NCBI GenBank assembly: GCA_963813725.1 | Contig: CAWFAI010000001.1 | Location: forward strand, 1 to 64,000 | Length of the DNA: 64,000 bases | Direction: 5' to 3' | Origin: VGBV01 sp963813725 | GTDB taxonomy: Bacteria; Actinomycetota; Thermoleophilia; Solirubrobacterales; 70-9 | Shown here: one piece after another, positions 40,410-52,039 of the stretch | Numbering within the stretch: the first letter of the stretch is position 1 | Layout: each line of letters begins with the position of its first letter | Notes under the pieces: generated by a model | Told to the model about the DNA's origin: nothing | Seen by the model: only the letters and a program-made list of their open reading frames with translations | The model's database searches: none | Position numbers and translations under genes: made by a program

Positions 40410-40874
40410 GTGCCGGTGGCAGACCGCCCAGAGCGCACCCGGCTGGCTACCCGCCTGTTGTCCGACAGGCTCACCGCCCGGCGAGCGGCTTTGATCATCG
40501 GGGCCTTCACCGTGGCGGTCACGCTGATCGCCGCCCTGCTCGCTTTCCTGCTCGACCGCGAGGACTTCCCGAACTACGGGATCTCGGTCTGGTGGGCGCT
40601 GCAGACCGTGACCACCGTCGGATACGGGGACTTCGTGCCCACCAACACCGAGGGCCGCCTGATCGGCTCCGTGGTCATGGTCGTGGGGGTCGGGTTCCTC
40701 GCCGTGGTCACGGCCTCGATCGCCGCGAGCTTCGTGGAGACCGCGAGGCGGCGGCTCGGCGAGCACCCCGACCACGAGGAGCTGACCCGGAAGCTCGACC
40801 AGATCGTGGACAGGCTCGAGCGCCTCGAGACGGCGATCGGGCGCTCGCAGGAGAGGCCCAAGCGCGACCCCTGA
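40410..40874 (+). CDS. Two-helix potassium channel with coiled-coil tail
   Basis: A 154-residue K+ channel subunit. Helices around residues 27-47 (ALIIGAFTVAVTLIAALLAF) and 87-108 (IGSVVMVVGVGFLAVVTASI) flank the pore loop WWALQTVTTVGYGDFVPTNT. The C-terminus is a predicted coiled coil (EELTRKLDQIVDRLERLETA) that may hold the tetramer. It starts with GTG five bases after the ROK kinase stop, so the two are co-transcribed. Confidence 0.84.
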   Translation: MPVADRPERTRLATRLLSDRLTARRAALIIGAFTVAVTLIAALLAFLLDREDFPNYGISVWWALQTVTTVGYGDFVPTNTEGRLIGSVVMVVGVGFLAVVTASIAASFVETARRRLGEHPDHEELTRKLDQIVDRLERLETAIGRSQERPKRDP

Positions 40875-40889
40875 ACGGGGTTCTCCTAC

Positions 40890-40895
40890 TAGGAT
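40890..40895 (+). promoter_or_regulatory. -10 hexamer TAGGAT, leaderless promoter of the MFS gene
   Basis: TAGGAT is followed by six bases and the ATG at 40902. Confidence 0.6.
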
Positions 40896-40901
40896 CGCCG
40901 C

Positions 40902-42494
40902 ATGGGTAAGTGGGGTGTCTTGGCGGTGCTGGGCGCCGCGCAGTTCCTCATGGTCCTGGATCAGGCGGTGATGAACGTGGCCATCTCCCAGCTGGTCGAG
41001 GACTTCGACACGACCGTCACCACGATCCAGGCGGTGATCGCGTTCTACGCGCTGACGATGGCCGCGCTGATGCTGACCGGCGGCAAGCTCGGAGACATCC
41101 TCGGCCGGCGGCGCGCGTTCGTGATCGGGATGTGCATCTACGCGACCGGCTCCGGCCTGACCGCCGCCTCGTGGAGCGTCCCCACCCTGATGCTGGGCTG
41201 GTCGGTCCTGGAGGGGATCGGCGCGGCGCTCGTGCTGCCGGCGCTCGTTGCGCTCGTCGCCAGCAACTACAAGGGCGCCGACCGGGCGATCGCCTACGGC
41301 GTGCTGGGCGGCATCGCCGGCGCCGGGATCGCGGTCGGCCCCATCCTCGGCGGCTGGGCCACCACCGAGCTGAGCTGGCGGGTGGTATTCGTCGGCGAGG
41401 TACTCGTCGCAATCGCGATCCTGCTGGGCTCGCGGCTGCTGTCGGAGCCGGACCGTGAGGGCGCCAAGCCGAGGCTGGACTGGGTGGGCAGCGTGCTCTC
41501 GGCGATGGGCCTCGCGCTGATCGTCATCGGAGTGCTGCAGGCCAGCAACTGGGGCTGGCTGAGGCCGCTCAACTCGCCGGTCGAGCCCTTCGGCTTCTCG
41601 CTGACTCCGTTCGTGATCGCGGCCGGCGCGGTGGTCCTCGGCGGCTTTCGCGCGTGGGAACGCCGGCGCGAGGCCGCGGGCGCGGACCCGCTGGTCCACT
41701 TCAGCCTGCTCGGGATCCCCACGCTCCGCGGCGGGCTGGTGATGCTGCTGGCCCAGAACCTGATCCTGATGGGGATCTTCTTCACCGTCCCCCTCTTCCT
41801 GCAGGTGGTTCAGGGCCTCGACGCCCTGGAGACCGGGGTGCGCATGCTGCCGGCGTCGATCGGCCTTTTCGTCGCGGCACTGGGCGGCTCGGCGCTGGCC
41901 TCGCGCTTCCCGCCGCGGCCCCTGGTGCGCGTCGGGCTGGCGATCGTGTTCGTCTCGACGCTGATGCTGTTGGGAACGATCGACACCGAGCTCGACGACG
42001 GCGCCTTCCTCACCGCGATGGGGGTGCTCGGGATCGGGATGGGACTCGTCATCTCCCAGCTCGCGAACGTCGCCCAGTCCTCCGTCGGGGACGCCGACCG
42101 CAGCGAGGCCGGCGGCCTACAGAACACCGCTCAGCAGCTCGGCTCTTCGATGGGCACGGCCTTCCTCGGCGCGGTCGTGATCACGGGCCTGCTCATGGCC
42201 TTCACCGCGAACCTGGCCGACAACCCCCAGATCTCGGACGACGTGCAGGAGCAGGTCGAGGTGAAGCTGAGCGCCGGCGGCAGCTTCGTCTCCTCGGATC
42301 AGGTCGCGGCCAGCGCGGCCGAGGAGGGACTCGACGACGAGACCGCCGACGCGCTGGTCGCGGACTACGAGGACGCGCAGTTGAAGGCGCTGAAGACGGC
42401 CTTCCTGTTCGCGTCCATGATCGTGCTCGCCTCGTTCTGGGCGACGCAGGCGACTGCCGACACGCCGCTTCGCCGAGATCCAGGCCGGGGCTGA
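40902..42494 (+). CDS. MFS transporter, DHA2 (14-helix) drug:H+ antiporter type
   Basis: A 530-residue major facilitator with about 14 hydrophobic segments. Motif C-like GIAGAGIAVGPILGGW, motif A (GGKLGDILGRRRAFVIG) and the opening FLMVLDQAVMNVAISQL fit the DHA2 family of drug exporters. A soluble stretch of about 60 residues (SDDVQEQVEVKLSAGGSFVS onward) lies before the last helix. The last residues may be affected by a frameshift near 42465: another frame would end FAEIQAGADPGTAEPAPA, closer to related proteins. Substrate unknown. Confidence 0.85.
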   Translation: MGKWGVLAVLGAAQFLMVLDQAVMNVAISQLVEDFDTTVTTIQAVIAFYALTMAALMLTGGKLGDILGRRRAFVIGMCIYATGSGLTAASWSVPTLMLGWSVLEGIGAALVLPALVALVASNYKGADRAIAYGVLGGIAGAGIAVGPILGGWATTELSWRVVFVGEVLVAIAILLGSRLLSEPDREGAKPRLDWVGSVLSAMGLALIVIGVLQASNWGWLRPLNSPVEPFGFSLTPFVIAAGAVVLGGFRAWERRREAAGADPLVHFSLLGIPTLRGGLVMLLAQNLILMGIFFTVPLFLQVVQGLDALETGVRMLPASIGLFVAALGGSALASRFPPRPLVRVGLAIVFVSTLMLLGTIDTELDDGAFLTAMGVLGIGMGLVISQLANVAQSSVGDADRSEAGGLQNTAQQLGSSMGTAFLGAVVITGLLMAFTANLADNPQISDDVQEQVEVKLSAGGSFVSSDQVAASAAEEGLDDETADALVADYEDAQLKALKTAFLFASMIVLASFWATQATADTPLRRDPGRG

Positions 42495-42534
42495 TCCCGG
42501 CACGGCCGAGCCCGCGCCGGCCTGACCGTCGCTC

Positions 42535-43121
42535 CTAGCGCTGCCGAAACTCGATCTCGCGGATCACCTTGGCCGGGGATCCCGCCGCGATCACGCCCGG
42601 CGGCAGGTCGCGGGTGACGACGGAGTTGGAGCCGATCACGCAGCGCTCGCCGATCTGACGCCGCCGGTGACGACGCAGTTGACGCCGAACCAGCAGTTGT
42701 CGCCGATCCGCACCGGGCCCTTCGGCTCGAAGCCCTGCCAGGTGATCGGCTTGGTCGGGTCGTCGTAGCGGTGGTCGGAGTCGCCGACGAAGCAGTGGTT
42801 GGCGAACATCACGTGGTCGCCGATCTCGATCAGCTCGACCGCCGCCAGCATCGTCTCGCGGTTCAGAAAGCAACCCTGCCCGATCGTGATCCGGGCCTCC
42901 GGCCCGAGCGTCAGCCAGCAGCCGGGCTCCAGCAGCGTGTCCGGGCCGATCTGGAGCCTGCCCTCGTCGAACGCCTCGAGCACCTCCCCCTCGACCGGGT
43001 GCCGGATGAAGAACCCGCCGCGCGCCGCGTGGCCGTCGATCCGCCTGCGGTTGCGCGGGCGGTGGTTGCGCTCGTAGCGGCGCCGCTTGACGCGCCAGGC
43101 CCTCCAGTCAGCGAGGCTCAC
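42535..43121 (-). CDS. Hexapeptide-repeat acyltransferase (LbetaH), one frameshift
   Basis: A left-handed beta-helix acetyltransferase of about 195 residues. The first part has QIGPDTLLEPGCWLTLGPEA, ITIGQGCFLNRETMLAAVEL, MFANHCFVGDSDHRYDDPTK and GDNCWFGVNCVVTGGV. A one-base shift near 42657 leads to IGERCVIGSNSVVTRDLPPG and VIAAGSPAKVIREIEF, the standard end of this family (maltose/galactoside O-acetyltransferase type). An N-terminal basic segment (RVKRRRYERNHRPRNRRR) is unusual. Acceptor unknown; a cell-envelope sugar is likely. GTG start. Confidence 0.78.
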
Positions 43122-43246
43122 GCGGCAAGCGTCGCATAGACCTATTGATCGGGGTGCCTTTCACCCGCAACAGGTGATGCCGCCGCCTGCCTCAGTAGTA
43201 GTGTCCCCCCGGCCGACGCTCAGCTAGGGGAAGGAGAGGGGCCGGA

Positions 43247-44425
43247 ATGGACCAGGTGGATCCGGGCAGCAGCCGCCAGCACCGCAAGCTGGGCGTCGCG
43301 CTGATCGTCGTCGGCGCGCTCGTCGCCTTCCTCGCCGTGTTCTCGATCTGGGCGAACCGGCAGCTGCTGGAGACCGACAACTGGGTCAAGACCAGCAGCG
43401 AGCTGCTCGAGGACGAGGAGATCCGCACGCAGCTCTCCAACTTCATGGTCGACACGCTCTACGCCAACGTCGACATCCAGGGCGAGCTCCAGCAGGCGCT
43501 GCCGCCCAGGCTGCAGCCGCTGGCGGCGCCGGCAGCGGGCGCCATCCGCCAGCTGATCGACCAACTCGCCAACGAGGCGCTGCAGCGCCCGCGGGTGCAG
43601 CAAGCCTGGGAGACAATCAACCGGGCCGCTCACGAGAAACTGATCACGGTCGTGGAAGACGACACCGGCGAGCCGGTGACCCTTGACCTGGGGACCATCG
43701 TCGAGGAGGTCGGCAGTCAGGCGGGGCTCAACGTCGCGGGCAAGCTGCCCCCGGACGCGGGCCAGATCGAGGTGATTCCGGCCGATGACCTCTCCGGCGC
43801 CCGCCAGATCGTCAACCTGATCGAGAAGCTCGCCGTCTGGCTGACGCTGCTGGCGCTGATCCTGTTCGGCGTGGCCATCTACCTCGCCCGCGGCTGGCGC
43901 CGCGAGGCGCTGCGCGCGGTCGGCTTCGCCTTCATAGTCGTCGGTATCGCGATCGCCGCCGTTCGCGGCCTGGCCGGGAACTATGTCGTGGATGCCCTGG
44001 CGTCAACGGCCGCGGTCGAACCGGCCGTCCAAGACACCTGGGACATCAGCACCTCGCTGCTCTCGGGGGGCGCGGGGGCCATGGTCTTCTACGGAATCGT
44101 GATCGTGCTCGGCGCCTGGCTGGCTGGGCCCGGCGGACTCGCGACCAGTGCGCGCCGGACGCTGACCCCGTTGATGCACCAGCGCGCGATCGGCTACGCG
44201 GTGCTTATCGTCCTGCTCCTGGTCCTGTTCTGGTGGGCGCCCACCGAGGGCTTCAAGCGGCTGCCGATCTCGCTGCTGATCATCGCCCTGTTCGTCGTCG
44301 GCTTCGAGTTCCTGCGCCGCCAGGCGGTGCGGGAGTTCCCGGACGAAACTTGGGAGAAGGCCCAGGAGCGCTGGCGCCGGGGCGGCAGCTCCCTGCTGAG
44401 CCGCCGCAAGACCGGCAGCGACTGA
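43247..44425 (+). CDS. Integral membrane protein of unknown function
   Basis: A 392-residue protein. One N-terminal helix (LGVALIVVGALVAFLAVFSI) is followed by about 170 outside residues (ETDNWVKTSSELLEDEEIRT, LPPRLQPLAAPAAGAIRQLI), then five more helices from about residue 195. Similar large actinobacterial membrane proteins exist without assigned function. AAGGAGAGG upstream gives a strong ribosome site. It may form an operon with the MBL-fold gene 12 bases downstream. Confidence 0.65.
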   Translation: MDQVDPGSSRQHRKLGVALIVVGALVAFLAVFSIWANRQLLETDNWVKTSSELLEDEEIRTQLSNFMVDTLYANVDIQGELQQALPPRLQPLAAPAAGAIRQLIDQLANEALQRPRVQQAWETINRAAHEKLITVVEDDTGEPVTLDLGTIVEEVGSQAGLNVAGKLPPDAGQIEVIPADDLSGARQIVNLIEKLAVWLTLLALILFGVAIYLARGWRREALRAVGFAFIVVGIAIAAVRGLAGNYVVDALASTAAVEPAVQDTWDISTSLLSGGAGAMVFYGIVIVLGAWLAGPGGLATSARRTLTPLMHQRAIGYAVLIVLLLVLFWWAPTEGFKRLPISLLIIALFVVGFEFLRRQAVREFPDETWEKAQERWRRGGSSLLSRRKTGSD

Positions 44426-44436
44426 CGGCCGCGACC

Positions 44437-45207
44437 GTGGAGCCGCCTGCCGGCTCGAACGCGGTCACGTTCGTCGGCCACGCGACGGTCGAGCTCGACC
44501 TCGGCGGAGCCCGGTTGCTGACCGACCCGCTGCTCGGCCGCGGGCTGGGACCGCTCCGGCGCCGCGCGCCGCTCCCCGACGTTGACCACCTGAGCGGCGT
44601 CGACGCGGTGCTGATCTCGCACATGCACCACGACCACCTCGACCTGCGCTCGCTGCGCCGCCTCGGGCGGCCGGTGATCGCGCCCGAGGGCGCCGCCGCC
44701 TTCCTGCGCCAGCGCGGCCTGAGCGAGGTGACCGGGATCGCGCGCGGCGACTCGGTCGCCGTCGGCGAGGTGTCGGTCAGGGCCGTGGAGGCGAAACACT
44801 CGGGCGACCGTTTCGGCCGCGGCTCTGACGACGCAGAGGCGCTCGGCTACCTGATCGAGGCCGCCGGGGCGCGCGTCTACTACGCGGGCGACACCGACCT
44901 GTTCGAGGGAATGGGCGACCTGGGGCCGGACATCGACCTGGCGCTGATCCCCATCTGGGGCTGGGGCCCGAAGCTCGGGCCGGGGCATCTGGATCCCGAG
45001 ACCGCGGCCGACGCGCTCGCCCTGATCAAGCCCCGGGTCGCGATCCCGATTCATCACGCCACCCTGTCCCTGCCCGGGTCATCGCGCCTCTGGCCCTGGC
45101 TGCTCACCCGGCCGGCGGAGCAGTTCGCGGCCGCGGCCTCCGAGCGCGCGCCCGAGGTCGAGGTGCGGGTGCTGGCGCCGAACGAGACCACGTCGATACC
45201 CGGCTGA
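44437..45207 (+). CDS. MBL-fold metallo-hydrolase (UlaG-like)
   Basis: A 256-residue metallo-beta-lactamase-fold protein. It starts NAVTFVGHATVELDLGGARL with TDPLLG, then the metal motif ISHMHHDHLDLRSLRRLGRP (HxHxDH), AKHSGDR, VYYAGDTDLF with the bridging Asp, and IPIHHATLSLP with the last His. This is the branch related to UlaG and N-acyl-phosphatidylethanolamine phospholipase D. Substrate unknown. GTG 44437 starts just before the conserved region. Confidence 0.8.
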   Translation: MEPPAGSNAVTFVGHATVELDLGGARLLTDPLLGRGLGPLRRRAPLPDVDHLSGVDAVLISHMHHDHLDLRSLRRLGRPVIAPEGAAAFLRQRGLSEVTGIARGDSVAVGEVSVRAVEAKHSGDRFGRGSDDAEALGYLIEAAGARVYYAGDTDLFEGMGDLGPDIDLALIPIWGWGPKLGPGHLDPETAADALALIKPRVAIPIHHATLSLPGSSRLWPWLLTRPAEQFAAAASERAPEVEVRVLAPNETTSIPG

Positions 45208-45231
45208 AGGCGCGCCTCCTGCGGACCTCGC

Positions 45232-45250
45232 GGGCTGAGTCAGTCAGCCC
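45232..45250. terminator. Small hairpin between convergent genes
   Basis: GGGCTGA (45232-45238) and TCAGCCC (45244-45250) form a 7-bp stem with a 5-base loop between the MBL-fold gene and the convergent membrane-protein gene. It includes the latter's stop codon. It could act in both directions, but is short. Confidence 0.4.
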
Positions 45251-46008
45251 TCGCCGCGTCCCTCGCGGGGACTCGGCCGCGAGGGCGCGCCACCGATCAG
45301 GTCCTGCATCCGCCGGCGGCGGCGATTGTGGCGCTGCTCGCGGTGCTCGGATTTCTCGAGCTTGGCGCTGCCCGGCTTGTAGAAGCGGCGCGCCCAGGGC
45401 GAGCCCGGCCTGGCGACTCGGATCGCCGCGATGATCCCGATCGGGGCGAGGAACATGCCTGCCATCGCCGACCAGAGCTTGCCCTTGAACGCCACCAGCA
45501 GGCAGATCGCCAGCGTCGTCGCGATCGAGGCCAGGATCGCCCCCACCGAGCCGCTGTCCTCGCTGCTCACCGGCACGAACCCCAGCACCAGCGCGCCGCC
45601 GATGATCGTCGCCACGATCACGGCGTCGACCGAGCGGCGCCCCTCATCTGACCAGTACACGTCCTCGAGGTAGAGCCAGAGCGCGAACTCGTCGAGCGTC
45701 AGGCCGACGCCGATCCCGAACAGCGCCGCCAGGATCTCCAGCCATGGGCTCTCGGGCTGGATCGCGAACCCGAGGAAGCCCGCCAGCATCATCGCCACGA
45801 TCCCGAATACGAGGTGGTGGATGTGTAGGCCGCCGGGGGTGACGTTGCCGGGCCACCACGAGACCTCGGCGCGGATCATGCGCGTGCTGAAGCGAATGAA
45901 CCCGAAGGAGAGAAGCATCGCGCAGAGCAGGATCAGGCCTGCGCGCTGGGCCTCTCCCTCCAGGAACTGGCCGTTCTGGAGCTCGATCGATAGTTCGGCC
46001 AGCGGCAC
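45244..46008 (-). CDS. Integral membrane protein with HIHH motif
   Basis: A 254-residue membrane protein with about seven helices. The feature GLHIHHLVFGIVAMMLAGFL and the following GVGLTLDEFALWLYLEDVYW are shared by uncharacterised actinobacterial membrane proteins; the His cluster and conserved acidic residues hint at metal binding. The C-terminus is Arg-rich and cytoplasmic. The start at GTG 46008 is supported by TAGCCT seven bases upstream; an open frame continues to 46152 but without a promoter-matched start. Confidence 0.65.
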   Translation of the reverse strand: MPLAELSIELQNGQFLEGEAQRAGLILLCAMLLSFGFIRFSTRMIRAEVSWWPGNVTPGGLHIHHLVFGIVAMMLAGFLGFAIQPESPWLEILAALFGIGVGLTLDEFALWLYLEDVYWSDEGRRSVDAVIVATIIGGALVLGFVPVSSEDSGSVGAILASIATTLAICLLVAFKGKLWSAMAGMFLAPIGIIAAIRVARPGSPWARRFYKPGSAKLEKSEHREQRHNRRRRRMQDLIGGAPSRPSPREGRGEG

Positions 46009-46015
46009 GCGGCGG

Positions 46016-46021
46016 AGGCTA
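46016..46021 (-). promoter_or_regulatory. -10 hexamer TAGCCT, leaderless promoter
   Basis: On the minus strand TAGCCT is followed by seven bases and the GTG at 46008 of the HIHH membrane protein. Confidence 0.5.
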
Positions 46022-46203
46022 TCGGGGCCATCGGCGTTTCGCTCAGGGCGCCCGCCCAGAGTCCGGCCCGCACCCGCCGCGCGCGCTCGCGGGCGCGGGC
46101 GACGATCACGTCGAGGTCGGTTCGGCACATCACCTGCATGATTCTCGTTCATCGAGCCGATCGGATCACTTGCGGCCGCCGGTCGCTTCCGGGGGTCGTC
46201 CGG

Positions 46204-49155
<2,952 letters not shown>

Positions 49156-49162
49156 CCAGACG

Positions 49163-49168
49163 ATTTTA
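49163..49168 (-). promoter_or_regulatory. -10 hexamer TAAAAT, leaderless uvrA promoter
   Basis: On the minus strand TAAAAT is followed by seven bases and the uvrA ATG at 49155. Confidence 0.65.
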
Positions 49169-49173
49169 GGAGC

Positions 49174-49187
49174 CGAACGGACGTTCC
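49174..49187. promoter_or_regulatory. LexA-type SOS box upstream of uvrA
   Basis: CGAACGGACGTTCC fits the Gram-positive/actinobacterial LexA consensus CGAAC-N4-GTTC. It lies six bases upstream of the uvrA -10 hexamer, where a repressor would block the promoter. I saw no similar box before uvrB. Confidence 0.65.
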
Positions 49188-49206
49188 CCGTCGCGGCGGG
49201 GCTCGG

Positions 49207-49713
49207 CTAACGCCCAGCGCGGGCGAGGACGTCGTCCAGCAGGGCGGCGCGGTTCGAGGCGCCGAACTTGGAGTCCAGCTCGGCGGCGATCTGCTCGCGC
49301 TCGCGGCCGTCGAGGGCCATCTTCATGGCGACCAGGCGCGCGGCCGAGTCGTCCCCGCCGTTCGAGGAGCTGGGGATGCCGGCCGCGCCGTCGGCGGCGC
49401 TGGGGGGCTCGGGCTCGGTGGCCGTGGGCGGCTCGGGCATCGGCTCCGGGGGCGGCGTCGGGTCCGGGCGCGGGGTCGGCGGCTCGGGCGTCGGCTCGGG
49501 CGGCCTGGGGTCCGGCGTCTCCCCCACCAGCTCGCTGAGGGCGCGGCGCGCCCTCTCCAGCTTCTCGCGGGCCTCCGCCTCGGCGCGCTCGCGGATGCGC
49601 GAGGCCTCCTGCTCGGCCCGCTCCACGATCTCGGCGGCCTGGCGCTCGGCCTCCGCGATCACCTCGCGGACCCGGTCGCCCGCCTGCTGGGCAAGGTTTT
49701 CCGCATTGCTCAC
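49207..49713 (-). CDS. Coiled-coil protein with Pro-rich linker
   Basis: A 168-residue soluble protein in three parts: an N-terminal Glu/Arg/Ala-rich coiled coil (residues 1-65, e.g. REVIAEAERQAAEIVERAEQ), a Pro/Glu-rich linker (PEPTPEPPTPRPDPTPPPEP), and a C-terminal helical piece (RLVAMKMALDGREREQIAAE, then FGASNRAALLDDVLARAG). The layout resembles DivIVA-associated or cell-pole scaffold proteins, but no family is certain. The GTG at 49713 has TAACGT seven bases upstream. It ends shortly before the uvrA start region. Confidence 0.6.
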   Translation of the reverse strand: MSNAENLAQQAGDRVREVIAEAERQAAEIVERAEQEASRIRERAEAEAREKLERARRALSELVGETPDPRPPEPTPEPPTPRPDPTPPPEPMPEPPTATEPEPPSAADGAAGIPSSSNGGDDSAARLVAMKMALDGREREQIAAELDSKFGASNRAALLDDVLARAGR

Positions 49714-49720
49714 GAATGGA

Positions 49721-49726
49721 ACGTTA
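49721..49726 (-). promoter_or_regulatory. -10 hexamer TAACGT, leaderless promoter
   Basis: On the minus strand TAACGT is followed by seven bases and the GTG at 49713 of the coiled-coil protein. Confidence 0.55.
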
Positions 49727-49789
49727 GTCGCTCGACGCAAGACGGCGCGCTACTTCCGCCGCCTTCAGGCGTTCTTCATGTGTGACGAC

Positions 49790-49795
49790 TACCCT
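49790..49795 (+). promoter_or_regulatory. -10 hexamer TACCCT, leaderless promoter of the subtilase
   Basis: TACCCT is followed by six bases and the ATG at 49802. Confidence 0.6.
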
Positions 49796-49801
49796 AAATG
49801 A

Positions 49802-51979
49802 ATGATTCACAAGGAGGGAACAGCCGCCCTCTGCGCGGCCGTGGTTGTCGTCGCCCTCGTCGCCGTGCTCCCCGCGGCGGCCGTGGCGGCTCCCAGGGAC
49901 ATCGCGGACGCCGGCGGCAAGGGCTTCGCGCCCGACCAGGTGCTCGTGCGCTACGAGCCGGGCACGACTTCCGCCGAGCGCGCCGGCGTGCGCCGCGAGC
50001 TGGACGCCGCCGTGGAGCGCCGGCTGCTGCTCCCGCGGACCGAGCTGCTGGAGCTTGACCCGGGCGACGGCGTCGGGGCCGCGGTCGCGGCGCTGAACCG
50101 CCAGCCCGAGGTGGCCTTCGCCGAGCCCGACTTCGTCTATCACCTGGCCGCGATTCCCAACGACCAGTTCTTCAACGACCTCTGGGGGCTGCGCAACACC
50201 GGGCAGTTCGGGGGGCTGGCGGACGCGGACATCGATGCCTCCGACGCCTGGGACGACCCGCCCCGGGGCTCGAGCAGCGTCTTGGTGGGCGTCGTGGACA
50301 GCGGCATCGGCCTCACCCACGCCGACCTGGACGACAACATCTGGGTCAACCCCGAGGAGAGCGGTGGCACCCCCGGCGTGGACGACGACGTCCCCGCCAA
50401 CGGTCTCAACGACGACGTCAACGGCTACGACTTCGTCTCCCCGCGCGACAGCGACCCAAGCGACCGCGAGGGCCACGGGACCCACGTGGCGGGGATCCTG
50501 GGCGCCGAGGGCGACAACTCCATCGGCGTCACCGGCGTCAACTGGGACGTCTCGATGATGGCTCTGCGGGCGTGCAACGAGGTGGGCGCCTGTCTCAACT
50601 CCGATGTCACCGACGCCTTCACCTATGCCGGCGCGAACGGCGCCCGCGTGGTCAACGCGAGCATCTCGGGCTCGGGGTTCTCCTCGGCGCAGCTCGCCGC
50701 CGTCGGCGGCGCTCCCACCACGCTGTTCGTGGCCGCCGCCGGCAACGAGGGAAGCGACAACGACATCTCGCCCCGCTACCCGTGCAACTACAACGCGGCC
50801 AACCTGATTTGCGTCGGCGCCACGACCGACCAGGACACCCTGGCCGGCTTCTCGAACTTCGGCGATGAGTCCGTCGACATCGCCGCCCCGGGGGGCGGCG
50901 GATCCGGCGACGCGGTGTTCAGCACCTTCCCCTTCAACGACGTCACCACCCAGGCTTTCGAGGCCCCCCTGGGCACGCAGTGGACGATGGGAGGCACCCC
51001 GAACACGTGGGCGCGGACGATCGAGCAGTCGGGCCTCAGCGGAGGAACCCTGACCGACTCGCCAGGAGCCGATCACGCTCACAACGCGGACAGCTTCGCC
51101 ACCTTCGGACCCGAGAGCCTGAGCCTCTACTCCAGCTGCCATCTGCGCTACGAGCTGGACCTCGACCTCCCCGATCCGGACGACCGATTGCAGCTGCAGT
51201 CCTCTCCCGACGGGGTCAGCTACACGACCCTGGAGGAGTGGACGGGGGTGGGCGAGGCATTGCTGACGCCCGACCTCGGCCCCGCCACGGGCTCCGGAAC
51301 GGCCTACCTGCGTTTCCGGCTCCTCACCGACGGCGCCGACGGAGGCGACGGGGTCCACATCGACAACGCAAAGATCAGGTGCAGCGCCTCGGAGTACCGG
51401 GAGCTCGAGGGCACTTCCATGGCCACCCCTCAGGTCGCCGGCGCGGCCGCGCTGATGCTCTCCCACAACCCCACGGCGAGCGTCTTCAACCTGCGCCAGT
51501 GGCTGCTGGACGGCGTCGATCTGAAGGACACGCTCCAGGGCCGGGTCGCCTCGGGCGGGCGCCTGAACGTCAGCCGCTCGCTGGCCGGGGCCGAGGGCGC
51601 CGACATCGACCGGCCCGAGACCACGATCGTCGGCGGGCCCGCGATGAGCTCGAAGACCACCAGCGCGACGTTCAGCTTCATCGCGGACGAGCCCTCAACC
51701 TTCAGCTGCAGCCTCAACGGGGCCGGCTTCAGCTCCTGCCCGTCGCCCAAGTCGCTCGCCGGCCTGGCGGTCGGCCAGCACGGCTTCCTCGTCCGGGCCA
51801 CCGACCTGGCCGGCAACGAGGACCCGACGCCCGCCAACTACAGCTTCATCGTCGAGTCGCCCTCGAGCCCGAAAGAGTGCGCGAAGCTGCGGAAGAAGCT
51901 GAAGAAGGCGAAGACAAAGGCCAAGAAAAAAAAGCTGCAGAAGAAGATCAAGAAGCGCTGCACGAAGCACGGGCTATAG
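49802..51979 (+). CDS. Secreted S8 family serine peptidase with inserted domain, Ig-like domain and Lys-rich tail
   Basis: A 725-residue subtilase. A signal peptide (ALCAAVVVVALVAVLPAAAV, ending AVAA) precedes a propeptide (VLVRYEPGTTSAERAGVRRE). The catalytic triad is Asp166 (VGVVDSGIG), His225 (GHGTHVAGIL) and Ser539 (LEGTSMATPQVAGAAALML). His to Ser spans 314 residues, about 150 more than in subtilisin, because a domain of roughly residues 383-525 (LYSSCHLRYELDLDLPDPDD and on) is inserted. Residues 605-690 form an Ig-like domain (FSCSLNGAGFSSCPSPKSLA, VRATDLAGNEDPTPANYSF). The last 30 residues are Lys-rich. A hairpin follows. Confidence 0.9.
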   Translation: MIHKEGTAALCAAVVVVALVAVLPAAAVAAPRDIADAGGKGFAPDQVLVRYEPGTTSAERAGVRRELDAAVERRLLLPRTELLELDPGDGVGAAVAALNRQPEVAFAEPDFVYHLAAIPNDQFFNDLWGLRNTGQFGGLADADIDASDAWDDPPRGSSSVLVGVVDSGIGLTHADLDDNIWVNPEESGGTPGVDDDVPANGLNDDVNGYDFVSPRDSDPSDREGHGTHVAGILGAEGDNSIGVTGVNWDVSMMALRACNEVGACLNSDVTDAFTYAGANGARVVNASISGSGFSSAQLAAVGGAPTTLFVAAAGNEGSDNDISPRYPCNYNAANLICVGATTDQDTLAGFSNFGDESVDIAAPGGGGSGDAVFSTFPFNDVTTQAFEAPLGTQWTMGGTPNTWARTIEQSGLSGGTLTDSPGADHAHNADSFATFGPESLSLYSSCHLRYELDLDLPDPDDRLQLQSSPDGVSYTTLEEWTGVGEALLTPDLGPATGSGTAYLRFRLLTDGADGGDGVHIDNAKIRCSASEYRELEGTSMATPQVAGAAALMLSHNPTASVFNLRQWLLDGVDLKDTLQGRVASGGRLNVSRSLAGAEGADIDRPETTIVGGPAMSSKTTSATFSFIADEPSTFSCSLNGAGFSSCPSPKSLAGLAVGQHGFLVRATDLAGNEDPTPANYSFIVESPSSPKECAKLRKKLKKAKTKAKKKKLQKKIKKRCTKHGL

Positions 51980-51990
51980 CGGACGAGCGA

Positions 51991-52017
51991 GCGCGGCGCC
52001 CTGGGTGGGCGCCGCGC
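51991..52017. terminator. Hairpin terminator between subtilase and MMPL genes
   Basis: An 11-bp perfect G/C stem (51991-52001 with 52007-52017) with a TGGGT loop lies between the convergent subtilase and MMPL genes and may end both transcripts. Confidence 0.65.
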
Positions 52018-52039
52018 TGTCGTCCGGACTTCGCTGCTG

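Noticed and set aside
46009..46152. Longer start (46152) for the HIHH membrane protein
   Set aside because: The extension is Arg/Pro-rich and non-conserved, and the GTG at 46008 matches the TANNNT spacing rule.
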